In this document: positions 49,157 through 59,845 of the stretch, one piece after another
Layout of the letters: each line of letters begins with the position of its first letter
How positions within the stretch are numbered: position 1 is the first letter of the stretch
Origin: Cunninghamella blakesleeana
Taxonomy: Eukaryota > Mucoromycota > Mucoromycetes > Mucorales > Cunninghamellaceae
Assembly (NCBI GenBank): GCA_017871115.1
Contig: JAFCIZ010000007.1
Location: forward strand, 806,001 to 870,000
Direction: 5' to 3'
DNA length: 64,000 nt
The notes under the pieces: generated by a model
Databases searched by the model: none
Told to the model about the DNA's origin: nothing
The model's input: the letters and a program-made list of their open reading frames with translations, nothing else
Position numbers and translations under genes: made by a program

Positions 49157-51751
49157 TTAATGTTTTTCTTTTTTCTCTCTAATTTTACGACCAAGTGCCC
49201 AAGACCGAGTACGATTAGATGATGAAGATGTTAATGTTACCCGAGGACTATTGTTATTATTAATATTATCGTTAGAAGGTTTATCCGTAGAATGAGACAA
49301 AATATCTGAGTGGGTTCCTGAATCTAGCTCTTTAGATGAAGGTGTAGGTATATTCCCATCTTGTTGTTGTTGCGAAATGTCTGGTGTAGTGGGTGTTGTC
49401 GGTAATCCATTGCTATAAAGTTTGTGATCTTCTATTCCATTCGATGTTTTAAATGAATCCATAGATAAATTAACTGCTTGATAAAATAAGACGTATCCAC
49501 ATCCTGTACCGGGTAAATCGCTAAAATATTTTTGAATTTCATCTTCTTGTATATTCTATTTATCATGAAAAAAGAAAAAAAAAATCAAGGAAAGAGGGTA
49601 TCGGATTAACTATATATCCATTACTAATTTTAATAAAGCGTTTTTTTTCTTTCTTTTTATTATTATTAATTATTACGGTAACTTCATCATCGTCAAATAG
49701 CATCCATTGTCCATTACTTTTAATGATTGTAACATAATGGCCATGATGAGGGCCACTATTTACATAATAAATAATAATAGCAATTTAAAATATAATTAAT
49801 AAAAAATAACTTTGTGATCACATTTTTAAAAATTTTTTTTCTTAATATTTTTCTTTTTTACCTTCCAATGTGTACTACGCATGCCCATAATTCATATAAT
49901 CTATCAGCATCTTCAGTATCATCACACTAAAATAAATAAATTATATCATCAATATCATTATCTACATAAAATATAAGAGCTTATCTATTACTCACTTACA
50001 GTATTGAATAAACGAAGTTCAAATGGGAATACGACGCGGTATGTTAATTTAATGTATTTTTGTAGTTGTTCTTGATATTTAAACCGTTTTAAATGCAAAG
50101 CTAATATATTGGGTAATTTTTTGATTTTCATCCTTCGTTCTGCTTCTTGAAGCCCACAGCATGCATCGCAAAAATATTTGTTTTTATGACATAGAGTTTC
50201 ACTTGCTGAAAATTGTCTTAAACAAGATGTAACTGAAGAATTCATCTCAACATCTATTGACAAATCCATAAATGATTCATCTCTACTGGTTACCTAGCAA
50301 TATACACATAAATATATAAGTATTTGTATAATTATAATTTGAATGGATGATTATATGTATCTTTACTGTTTCACAGGTTAAACATTTTGTTTCATTTGAA
50401 AAGACACCTTCAAATAATTGATGTACCCAAGTCGATTGTGTATTTGAGGAAGATTTATCTGAATCTTTTTTTTTAAAGAAATATAAAGCATATTATAAAA
50501 ATGAGTAAATGTTGAATTATGTTAATAATTATTTCCAGTATATATATATATATATATATATATGATCTACCTGAAGCAGTATCTATACTTTTGGTGCTTG
50601 ATGAATAATTAATTCCGTTGCTAAGTGTTTTTCCATTTTGTAAGTTTTCTATATTTCCGTGCTGCTCAGCCTTTTTTTTCTGATACTTTTGTACATCTTC
50701 AGCAATGGTGTTTAATAAAAAGTTTAAAAATTCATGGGCATCTTGATGCATACTTGATCGAAAAAGTTCTTTTATAAATAAAATAAAATAAAATAAATAA
50801 AAGAGTAGCCTTATTATTAAAATAAATGTTTTATAAATTTATTTTTTATACATATATTTATTTTATTCATCGAGATAAATATATATAGATTACCATTTTC
50901 TTTTTTCACTTTATTGATAAATTTTTCTGGAGCAACAACACCTGTCTTCTTTCGATGAGTAGATATTTCTAAAAACAAATCCTTTAAAGCGGCAAATAAA
51001 GTATCTTCCATACCAGGGGATAAATTGGCTGAACTTTGAAGTGATTTTTCATTTGTTGGCGTACGAGGTAGAGATTTACGTCCTACTGAAGGTGATGCAT
51101 TATTGTTATTACTATTACTACTACTATTATTTTTCATATGATGTTGAATGTTTGAAACATTGGGATTACTTGAAGGTGATCCATTGCCATTTATCATAAT
51201 GTTGTTATAAGTTGGTAATAAGGTTGAAATAGGTTGAGGATAGTTCGTTACACATTCCCGAAAAGGTTTACAATAATATAGTGCCTGTAATACAGAATTG
51301 CAATAACTATATAGATATTTAATAAGTTGCTTTCATATATTATTAATATATCCTTTCTTTTTTCTTTAAATAAAAATAATCTTACCAAGTATTTCCAAAC
51401 TTTATATATTTATGTATTCATAAAAGAGAAAAAAAAGAGAAAGAAAAAAGGGATTTTTAAGTTAATTAGTGTATTATACTTTTTTTTTGCCAAGGAATAA
51501 TATATACTTTAAAATAACTTACATTTTCTAAACCAAAGTAACGTTCACCTTCATCAGTTTGAGTAGTTTCATGTGGCAATTTTCCTGCAGTATTCTATAA
51601 TAAAGTAAAAGTAATTAGTATATAAATATTTGTACCTTGAATTATGGAAATGGATTATTAATATGTATGTATATTATATATATATATATGTATATATATT
51701 AATTGTTAACTTTACAAAGCCCATCCATTTTAATAATGAGGTACTCGACAT
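49157..51751 (-). CDS. Ubiquitin-specific protease, USP12/USP46 (Ubp9/Ubp13) family
   Basis: Ten exons: 51716-51751, 51523-51594, 51386-51399, 50894-51306, 50571-50768, 50367-50464, 50000-50293, 49862-49926, 49677-49755, 49157-49555 (1668 nt, 555 aa). The Cys box [14 protein letters not shown] is encoded across a 14-nt microexon; catalytic C41 is split [20 protein letters not shown], the zinc-finger cysteines (CLTCET, CDACC), [14 protein letters not shown], the His box GPHHGHYV (H403), MLFDDDEV and GCGYVLFYQ all follow USP12/46 order. Inserts of Ser/Asn-rich sequence interrupt the fold at about residues 65-110 and after the QDAHEF box. The C-terminal 100 residues after the catalytic core are disordered. 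In fungi and animals these enzymes work with WD40 cofactors (UAF1/WDR20, or S. pombe Bun107/Bun62) in endocytosis and cell polarity. Confidence 0.94.
51386..51399 (-). other. 14-nt microexon encoding the catalytic Cys box of the USP gene
   Basis: Flanked by AG (intron end) and GTAAGA (donor) on the minus strand. It reads TTT GGA AAT ACT TG, giving F-G-N-T plus two bases of the catalytic Cys codon, completed by T at 51306. Skipping it would shift the frame and remove the nucleophile. Confidence 0.85.
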
Positions 51752-53188
51752 GATATAAGTAATAACTAAAGTGAATTAAGTATTTAAATATAAAGAAGTA
51801 ATAAATACAAATATTTATTTATATATGTATATATAACTATATATCAAAATAAATTATTAAAAAATAAAAGGCAAATAAAAAAGGTGTATAGGAAAGAAAA
51901 AACGGGTGAAAAAAATCCAGCTTTAAAAAAATGAGCGGTGTTTTAAAATTAAATAAAGTAGACCTATTTTTTTTACAGTGAACTTTTTTAATTTTTTCCT
52001 CTATAATTTTTATAGCTTGAAGAATAGTGTAGTATTATTTATTTTTTTACTATGAAATATATTTAATACAAATTATTATGATTATTCATTTTCGTTCATA
52101 TATAAAGTGATCAACTTTTTTTAAAGAAATGAAAGGAAAAAAAGAAAAATGGAAAAAAAAAAAGAAAGTTTGAGTTAAATACTTAGAACCCATAATCCTG
52201 TATAAATTAAAATATTTGAAAGAAAAAGAGAGTAAAAAATTATATTAAAAAAAACAGGGGGTTAAGGTATTAAAAAGATTGTGTGACTAAACATGGCACT
52301 ATTTATTCTTAAAAGCGGGACCAATCATCATACTGTATCCTCTTTTTATTTTCGCACAATCGACAAAATCCTTGAATGTGGTACTTAAAGTTTCGATTAA
52401 TAGTAAAGAAGATGGTGAAAATAGTTATGATTTTTGATAATACTTATATAATTCTAATACAGATTTCGCTAAAATAGAATATAAAATTAAATGTTAATAT
52501 TTTTTTAGTAGCTCATTATAATAAGATGATAAGTTAGTTGTTATATAATATACTTTCGCATAAAATGAAAAGAAATGCGCTTGCTTTTTGTTTTTTTTTC
52601 ATGTGAAGAATATACCATGTGATAGTAAACGATCTTTTATATTTTATTTACTTATTGTCATACTTTTTACTTTTAATATAACAGTAAAAAAAATGGTAAA
52701 ATTAAATCAGGACGTTTTTTAAAAAAAAGAAAGATAGTGTTAGATAATAATATATAAATATATAATCATAATTACATCTAATATAGATAATATAATCCAA
52801 AATGAATAATTACCAATGGATAAATATCCCAATAAAATGTGTGAAGAATTTAACCAATCAATTTTAAAGAAAAATTTAAATTCCGCCACAATTTTTTTTT
52901 TACAGCTTTCTCCAGCTTTTTTTTTATTATTTCTCTCTTATTTCTGTTTTGTTCACTTTTTTATTAAAAAGCTCGTATACTTTATATATATATATATAGT
53001 AATATATTCTCATATATATATATACATATTTTTCTCTATTTATTATTGTCAGCATACAACAAATAATATATTATACCCAACTTATAATCATTATATAAAA
53101 AAAGCATCATAAATAGATTGGAATCTACACACCCTCACTTGTTTATTTTATTCAATCGTCCTTTTTTTATGTTGTTCAGTGATTAAAT
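51752..53188. promoter_or_regulatory. Divergent promoter region, USP / Mga2-like gene
   Basis: 1.44 kb between divergent starts. A GAGCGGTG islet next to TTTTAAAATTAAA at 51932-51953 is the USP-proximal version of the element seen upstream of GUF1 and gamma-adaptin. A GC-richer island at about 52315-52400 (including CCAATCATCAT) holds no ORF or obvious RNA. Confidence 0.4.
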
Positions 53189-55004
53189 ATGGTACATTCT
53201 TTAGAATCACAAAAAGACAATAAAGCAGCTCATTTATTAAGCAATTCACAACAAAATTTAAATGTTAATCCATCAACTTCTACAACTTCAATAGAACATA
53301 ATGATCAAGTAATGGAATTATTTTTACATCAAGTGTCAGAATATAATGCACAACAGCTTAATTTTGATGATAAAATGGTTCATGAAAATGGTAAAAATAT
53401 ATAAATAAAACTAAATAAATAAAAGTTTGAAATAATAATATTGATTGAAATAACCATGTATATATGCTATTTTTTATTATTTGTATTTTATAGATGTCAA
53501 TGCATCTAATATATTTCATTCTCATGATAACCATACTGACATAAAACTTGAGCCCATGTCTCATGATATAAATCATTTACCTTTACAATCTAATTTTTTA
53601 AATATGCAAGAGCAACAACAGCATATTAATAGTCAACAAACTAATTCACTCTCTTCACCTACTACGCAACAACAGCAAACTGAAAATACTTCCTCTACAG
53701 CAAATGCAAGTAATTCTAAAAGAAATAAAAATAAGTCAAAAGAAGGTTCTTCATTATTGCAGGTAAATAATAATTTTATATATACTAAATTAGAAAATTA
53801 GAAAAAAAAAAAATGATGACACAAATAATAAACGTTACTAAAAAAAACTATTGTAATTGCTTTTTTATTTTTATTTTAAGGTTTTTACCAATCCCTTATT
53901 ACATGCCATTCCAATGCTAGCAAGAAATTGTTTAAATTTCGAAGATTTTTTGGCACAAGCTGCCATCCAAGGGTAAAAACGATAGAAAAAATAAAAATAA
54001 AAATGAAATATAGTAGTCTTATAAATAAACTAATAATAAATGAATATTTATTAATATTAAATCATTTATATATATATATATATTTATTTATAGACAAAAC
54101 GGATTATTAGGATCTAGGGATGATGATAAAACAAATAATAATGAATATACCGCTCCAGATAGTTTAATGTTAAACCCAACAAATGATAGATCTTTAATGA
54201 TGTAAGTGATTTTTTATTTTTATTTTTTGATACTAGATTTGCCAAGATTTTCTTACTTTCATGCTAATTTTATTCTTTCTGCCTTTTCTTTTTATTTATT
54301 TAATTTATAGGGTGAAACCCGAATGTCCATGGCATGTACGAGTACTTGGTCTTCCTTCTACTGGCGCAAAATCTCGTGTTGAAACTCAAATAAAAATTTG
54401 TTTACAATTAACTAATTCTGCGGGTGAATTAGCCACGAACTGGTCTCATTTGATGCTCCCGGAACATATGGTTGCTAGGGACAAACTTAAACGTAAAAAT
54501 CAAAAATACGATCCCGGTGCAAATGATGAAAAAACTTCATTGGCGGAAACTGACATACTTAAATTGGAAGCTGCCGTTGTATGTGATAGTCATGCCGATA
54601 ATGAAATTATCATGTGTTCTAGCTGTGTTCATCGTGAAGTAAATAACAATAATAATAGCACAAAAACATTGTTTGCAATATGGCTATTATTTATATATGC
54701 TAACTTCATATACCCTATTTTAACTTTATATCTATTTTATTTTTTATGTTAGCGTAAACGAATGAAACGTAAAAGGGATAATAAAGTAGCTCGCGCTGTG
54801 AATAAAGAAGGAAGCGCTGCTAAACTGGCTGCTCTCTTTGCAAATGACTTGCCTGATTTATCTAATGAACAAGTAATGGCTGAAGAACGACGTAAAATCT
54901 TATTATTTAATTGTAGTGAATATGTCGAATTCAGTAATGGAGAGGCAACTTTACCTACAAGAGTCACCTGTTATTGTCGACATCATAGTGAAAAAGTTGG
55001 ATTC

Positions 55005-55045
<41 letters not shown>

Positions 55046-56509
55046 AACAATCAAGTTGTAATAACAAAAAAGAAAATTAATTTATATTAACCAAACTTGT
55101 TTTTTTTTAGAATCGTGTTTACTATCAAAGATTGTCATAACCATGTTCTTGGGACTGGACGTTCACCACCTATTATGATTACAGATGATCATAAAAGCTC
55201 AAAAGCGCAATCGGCTACTCCTGCACCACAAACTGCACCAAATGCAGCTGCCGCTCAAGCTAATAATCGCAAACGTTCTAGACATGATGAATCTTCTTCA
55301 GATATAAAACTACCAGCTAATTCAAAACGAAAAGCATTAAATAATGGAGCTGATGGTGAATCTGATTCAGGCGTCTCTAGTCCAGTTGCATCAACACCTG
55401 CTACTCCAAATTCAAACCTTGAAGAAACACCAAGTAGTCCATCAAAACGATTTGAAGATATAAATAGATCAAGATCACCTTCTGTGCAACATAATATGCC
55501 TTCAACTTCTGGAAGTTATTCAATGCAAGAACATCACCAGCAAACTAAATCTACTTCTGACTTTTTAAATCATATTCAATCATCACAAGCAGCTACTTCT
55601 ACCATTCCTACAACTACTACTGCCACCACCTCTACATCTTCATCTTCAACTACTGCTGCTGATGTTACTACTTCTACAACTTCTTTTATGGATAATTTAC
55701 AACAAGGTGAGCTTTATGACTTTTTAAATTCTAGTAACATTAATATGAATCAATTATTACCAACTCATCAACCATTGGCTCAGCACCGTAACCAGTCACC
55801 ACAACAGCAAACGCATACTCTACCACAAAATGATCAACAGCAACGAACACCTACCCTTGCTTCTTCAACTGCTATGTCAACTATGATGCATCAACAACAA
55901 CAGCAATTACTATCTCATTTTTCTCAAAATCCTTTACAAAGTATGCTTCATCGACGTAGAACAACGCCTACTACAGTTCCTACTCAACATGACTCCTTTT
56001 CAAATAATAATAATAATAATGGAGCTATTAGTAATGTATACACCAAAATGATACAACAACGACAAGTAAGTGAAAATAACAGTAAAAATACATCGCCTAG
56101 ATTACATCGATTGATTCCCTCTGAAGGGCCTATATATGGTGGTTCTGAAGTAACTGTACTTGGATCGAACTTTTATGAAGGTTTAACCTGCTTATTTGGT
56201 GAAAACCCAGCTGTACCTACTCATTGTTGGAGTGCCAATACCTTACTTTGTATTTTACCCCCAGCTGCTTCTGCTGGACCTGTTGTGGTTTCCTTTAAAG
56301 AACATCCTCTAATGTTAGAAGGTCAAGATGTAGTTTTATTTACATATTTTGATGAGAGTGATCGTGCTCTTATGGAATTGGCTTTACAAGTTGTAGGATT
56401 AAAAACAATGGGAAGAGTAGAAGATGCTAGACAGATTGCAATGAGAATTGTGCAAGGTGATAATAATAGCAATCAAGGTGGACATAATAATAATAACAAT
56501 AGCAGTAAC

Positions 56510-56544
<35 letters not shown>

Positions 56545-57313
56545 TAATCATCGTCATCATATCTCCCTTTCACCATATCGACAAACCATGACAATCAAAG
56601 CAGCTCAAGCTATTTATGATAATGCCAAAATGTTATTTTATACGCAACTAGAAGATCAAATCATTGAGTCTTTAAAAGCAATTAAAATGATGGATCATCG
56701 TCAACATGATAAGTATTGGATCAAAGTATGTTTATCACTTACCAATAGAAATAAACATACTTTATTACATTTAGCAACAATATGTGGCTATGAAAAATTA
56801 GTCAATCTACTCTTACAATTAGAATGTAATGTGAATCGAATGGATAGAAATGGATTTACTGCACTTCATTTTGCTAGCTGGACTGGTAAGGTGACCATTG
56901 TGAAAGCACTTTTAAATATAGGAAAAAGTAATTTGGAAATTAAAAATGTTCATGGAAAAACAGCACTTGAATTAGCAAAAGAAGCAGGACATGATGATGT
57001 AGTATCACTATTTTATAATCATCAACATCAAAATCAACATCAAATTATCTTGAAAAAGAAAAAATATCATCATCAACGGCAGAGAAAACAACAGCGTATG
57101 ACATCTTTATTATTTAAATTAACATCATTGTTATCCATTCATCCCTTTGTTTTGAAACGATCCAAGAAACAATCTTTATTAGATATTCTTCCTCGTTCTT
57201 CAAAGTTCTTTTTATCTGGAAAATTGATTAATATTATTTCTATCATTACAAAAACAGCATGTGTACAATGTAGCCATCATTATCAATTTACTTCCACTTT
57301 GGATACTACTTAA
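53189..57313 (+). CDS. Mga2/Spt23-like transcription factor (IPT/TIG plus ankyrin repeats)
   Basis: Seven exons: 53189-53390, 53494-53762, 53881-53972, 54094-54201, 54311-54638, 54753-55006, 55111-57313 (3456 nt, 1151 aa). A Gln/Asn-rich N-terminus precedes the conserved DNA-binding-like region (HVRVLGLPSTGAKSRVETQIKICLQL; CSSCVHRERKRMKRKRDNK; RVTCYCRHHSEKVGFRIVFTI; GRSPPIMITDDHKS). An IPT/TIG domain follows at about 749-835 (PSEGPIYGGSEVTVLGSNFY), then ankyrin repeats at about 967-1057 (TLLHLATICGYEKLVNLLL, ALHFASWTGKVTIVKALL). Spt23/Mga2 proteins are ER-anchored sensors of membrane fluidity, released by Rsp5/proteasome processing to induce OLE1 desaturase. Here no clear C-terminal membrane anchor is visible: the protein ends with a basic segment and only a weak hydrophobic stretch (about 1120-1136). 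Confidence 0.9.
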
Positions 57314-58379
57314 AAAATAAGCTATATATACATTTATACATTTTTTATTTATTTATTCTTTCTTTAATCACACTCATTTTTTTATTTGTATGTAATTTAT
57401 TTTCATTTTTATATACTGTTTTTTTTTTATAATATTACACCTATAACTACTGTTACTAATACTACTATCACTACTAATACTATTATAATTATATTTTGAT
57501 AAATATAATTAAAATATATTAAATATTGTTTTTATTTTTACATTATTATTGATACAAAAAGAAAGACAAAAGAAAGTAAAAAAAAGAAAAGAATAACAAA
57601 AAACTTAGCCGTTGTGTTTTTTATTGTATACTTGATTTTTATCAAATAAATTTTTTTTTATTATGAAATATCTAGAGGATTCGACGGGGTTTTTAAATTT
57701 TTTATGCTCTGGAAGTAACTTTTCTCGTACTTTTTTTTTCGCTCGTTTTTTTATTAAAGATATGCATCCTAAAAAGTTTAAAAACTGTTTTAAATTATAA
57801 GAAATTTATGGCGTGTTGTTATTATCATTATCATTATCATCATTATATACTAGTTTATAAAAAAGCATTTTAATTTTTTTTTTTTTGAAATGGTTTTTAG
57901 CGTGTTTTTTTAATTTTTATTTTTTTAAAATATACAAGACTTTATTAATTCCATCATTCACTATATCTATATCTATACATGTAATAAAGCGATGATATAT
58001 ATATATAAATATATGTATATTTTATTTCCAGAAATTTGTACAATATTTTATTTATAAAGTGTTCTTTTTTTTTCTAGTAATTACCATCGTGATTTTTTTC
58101 ACAGATAAAAAAAACTAGTGGCTGATAATATAGGACAGCGAAAAATGAAAAAATTTTTCATTGTCGGGTATTTAATATAAAAATCAATAAATAGTCAAGG
58201 TTTTTTTCTTTCTTTTTTTTTTTCTCTTTCTCTTTTCTTTTTTATTTTATTATTATTAATTACATATATATATATCTTTATTTATTTATTTGTTTATTTT
58301 TAATATGTATTTATTTATTTATTTTTAAATATGTAATGGTAAGTCTATGTTTATTTTATTTTCTATAAAAAATAAGGAT
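57314..58379. other. Intergenic region upstream of the snoRNA cluster
   Basis: 1.07 kb with no ORF of coding character. Contains a short perfect palindrome, AATGAAAAAATTTTTCATT (about 58144-58162), and T/C-rich DNA at 58200-58250 that may be the Pol II promoter of the snoRNA transcript. An ATGATA-CTGA pair at 57993-58125 was considered but is too weak to call. Confidence 0.4.
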
Positions 58380-58508
58380 AACAATAGTGGGATGATGACA
58401 ATTCAAAACATGTCTTCATTTTTAACATATCGATCATGATGAAAGAAACCGCTGTGCTTCGCTGAGCGCAGTTGTTACTTGCCAGTAAAAACGCCTGACC
58501 ACATTGTT
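58380..58508 (+). ncRNA. Box C/D snoRNA, upstream member of the U14 cluster
   Basis: Box C ATGATGA at 58392-58398, a second ATGATGA at 58436-58442 that fits box C', and box D CTGA at 58495-58498. The ends pair: AACAATAGTGG (58380-58390) with CCACATTGTT (58499-58508), one base bulged. A 7-bp stem-loop (CTGTGCT/AGCGCAG, 58452-58471) lies between C' and D. The guide immediately before box D would be about 58478-58494 (TTGCCAGTAAAAACG). In Saccharomyces the snoRNA upstream of U14 is snR190, so orthology is possible, but identity was not established. Confidence 0.75.
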
Positions 58509-58697
58509 ATGATTATTATACACAGTTTTTATATATTTATTTGTAATTATTATTTACTTATACTATTTTTTTTTTCTTTTAGTTTTTTTTTTTTAGTTTT
58601 TTTTAGATAACCTTTCAAGATACCATTTACTCCCTTTCATTTTTATTTTTAGTATAGGTAAGAATTTAAATCTTTTTTTGAAAAAAATATTTATTTT

Positions 58698-58847
58698 GAA
58701 TCAACATGATGATGAAATCCCGTGTTCGCAGTTTCCACCGGAAGAGAGCTTACATGGCTGGCGTTGTTTAATTTATTAAATGTAATTCGTCTTGGCCATC
58801 ATCTCAATGTCGGATTTAATGACACTTCCTTGGATGTCTGATGATTC
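58698..58847 (+). ncRNA. snR128: U14 box C/D snoRNA (snR128/SNORD14)
   Basis: Terminal stem GAATCA (58698-58703) with TGATTC (58842-58847); box C ATGATGA within 58706-58715; box D CTGA at 58838-58841. The 18S-complementary domain A, TTCGCAGTTTCCACC (58725-58739), and the CTTGGATGTCTGA 3' end are the diagnostic conserved parts of U14. U14 base-pairs with 18S rRNA and is essential for SSU pre-rRNA cleavage, besides guiding one 2'-O-methylation. At about 150 nt it is longer than vertebrate U14, as expected for a fungal version with an extended middle (domain B) region. It lies about 190 nt downstream of another C/D snoRNA on the same strand. Confidence 0.93.
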
Positions 58848-59043
58848 ACAACAAATATACATATATATTATTTAAAAGTAATATAAATAGTGATTTGTGA
58901 ACTAATTTATTTTATTTTTTTTAGTTTTTTTAAAATAGATTTTTCAATTGTTTAAAAAGAATAAAAAAATTGAATTTCTTCCAATTATTTTGGTGATCTT
59001 TTTTCTTGATGGTTTTATTTTTTTAATTTTTAATCTTTATATC

Positions 59044-59165
59044 AATATGTCTTAATATGATGATTCTTATTATATGCATTTATTCTGGCATCTCTAATAT
59101 CAATGTTCTTCCGCTTTATGGCCGAGGATCATAATGTATTTACCTTTGTAATCTGATAGACATAT
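59044..59165 (+). ncRNA. Box C/D snoRNA, downstream member of the U14 cluster
   Basis: Box C ATGATGA at 59057-59063 and box D CTGA at 59153-59156. Flanks pair strongly: AATATGTCT (59044-59052) with AGACATATT (59158-59166 region), giving a 9-bp terminal stem. A CCGA (59121-59124) could be D' and the following GGATCAT a degenerate C'. The inner sequence is richer in G+C than the surrounding spacer, which argues against chance. The guide target was not identified. Confidence 0.72.
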
Positions 59166-59845
59166 TTTTATATATAGATTTTTTTTTTTTGAAAATTATA
59201 TTTTAGTAGTATAATAATTTATCTAATAAAAACATATATTTTTTGAAAAAATATCATCGTCCTTATACTTATTTTGTTTTTAAAAAAAATAATGTGTTTC
59301 AATATATTTCATTTTACATTTACAAAATATATATATATGTATGTAAAATTCTTTATTTTTTTTATTTCCAATCAAGTATATATACATGTTTATATATGAT
59401 TACATATTGTAATTAGAATATTTTTTTTAAAGCAAGAAAAAAAAAAGCACTTACCAAAAGGTGGGTTTGATCAACATATTTTATTTTGTCAAGTGGTGTC
59501 TTGTGATTTCAAGGTGAATGAATTTATCATTAAATCCACCAATAGGATGTGCACGTGCAAGCTTTTGACGTCTGTCATTGGTAAAAAAATATAAAAACGT
59601 TGCGGTTTCAAAAAAAAATATGACCCTTTTTCAACATAATATATAGTTTAATAAAAAAAAAGTGATAATCCTATTTTTCTTTTTTTTCTTTTTTTTCTTT
59701 TATTTCTATATCTTTGATATTTGTTTTTTTTATAAATAATAAATCAATAAAAAAATAAAAAAATATAGATCAAATATAATTCTCTCTTTCACTTTTTTTT
59801 TTCTCATTTTCTTTCTCATTTTTTTATCTCTCTGTATTAAAAAAA
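59166..59845. promoter_or_regulatory. 5' region of the bHLH gene
   Basis: 680 bp between the snoRNA cluster and the bHLH start. A conserved-looking, GC-richer block at 59448-59605 contains CCAATAG (59538-59544), the palindromic E-box and an inverted CATTGGT (59576-59582). A pyrimidine-rich core region follows to the ATG. Confidence 0.5.
59550..59559. promoter_or_regulatory. Palindromic E-box TGCACGTGCA
   Basis: A perfect 10-bp palindrome with a CACGTG core, 287 bp upstream of a gene whose product is a class B bHLH factor predicted to bind CACGTG. Autoregulation is an inference. Confidence 0.6.

Noticed and set aside
52315..52400. GC-richer island in the USP/Mga2 spacer as a tRNA or snoRNA
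   Set aside because: No cloverleaf, A/B boxes or C/D boxes could be read.
57835..57845. Minus-strand ATGATGA as a box C
   Set aside because: Arises from an ATC/TTATCA microsatellite; no box D partner or stem.
57993..58125. Possible fourth box C/D snoRNA upstream of the cluster
   Set aside because: Only a degenerate ATGATA and a CTGA are present, with no complementary ends.
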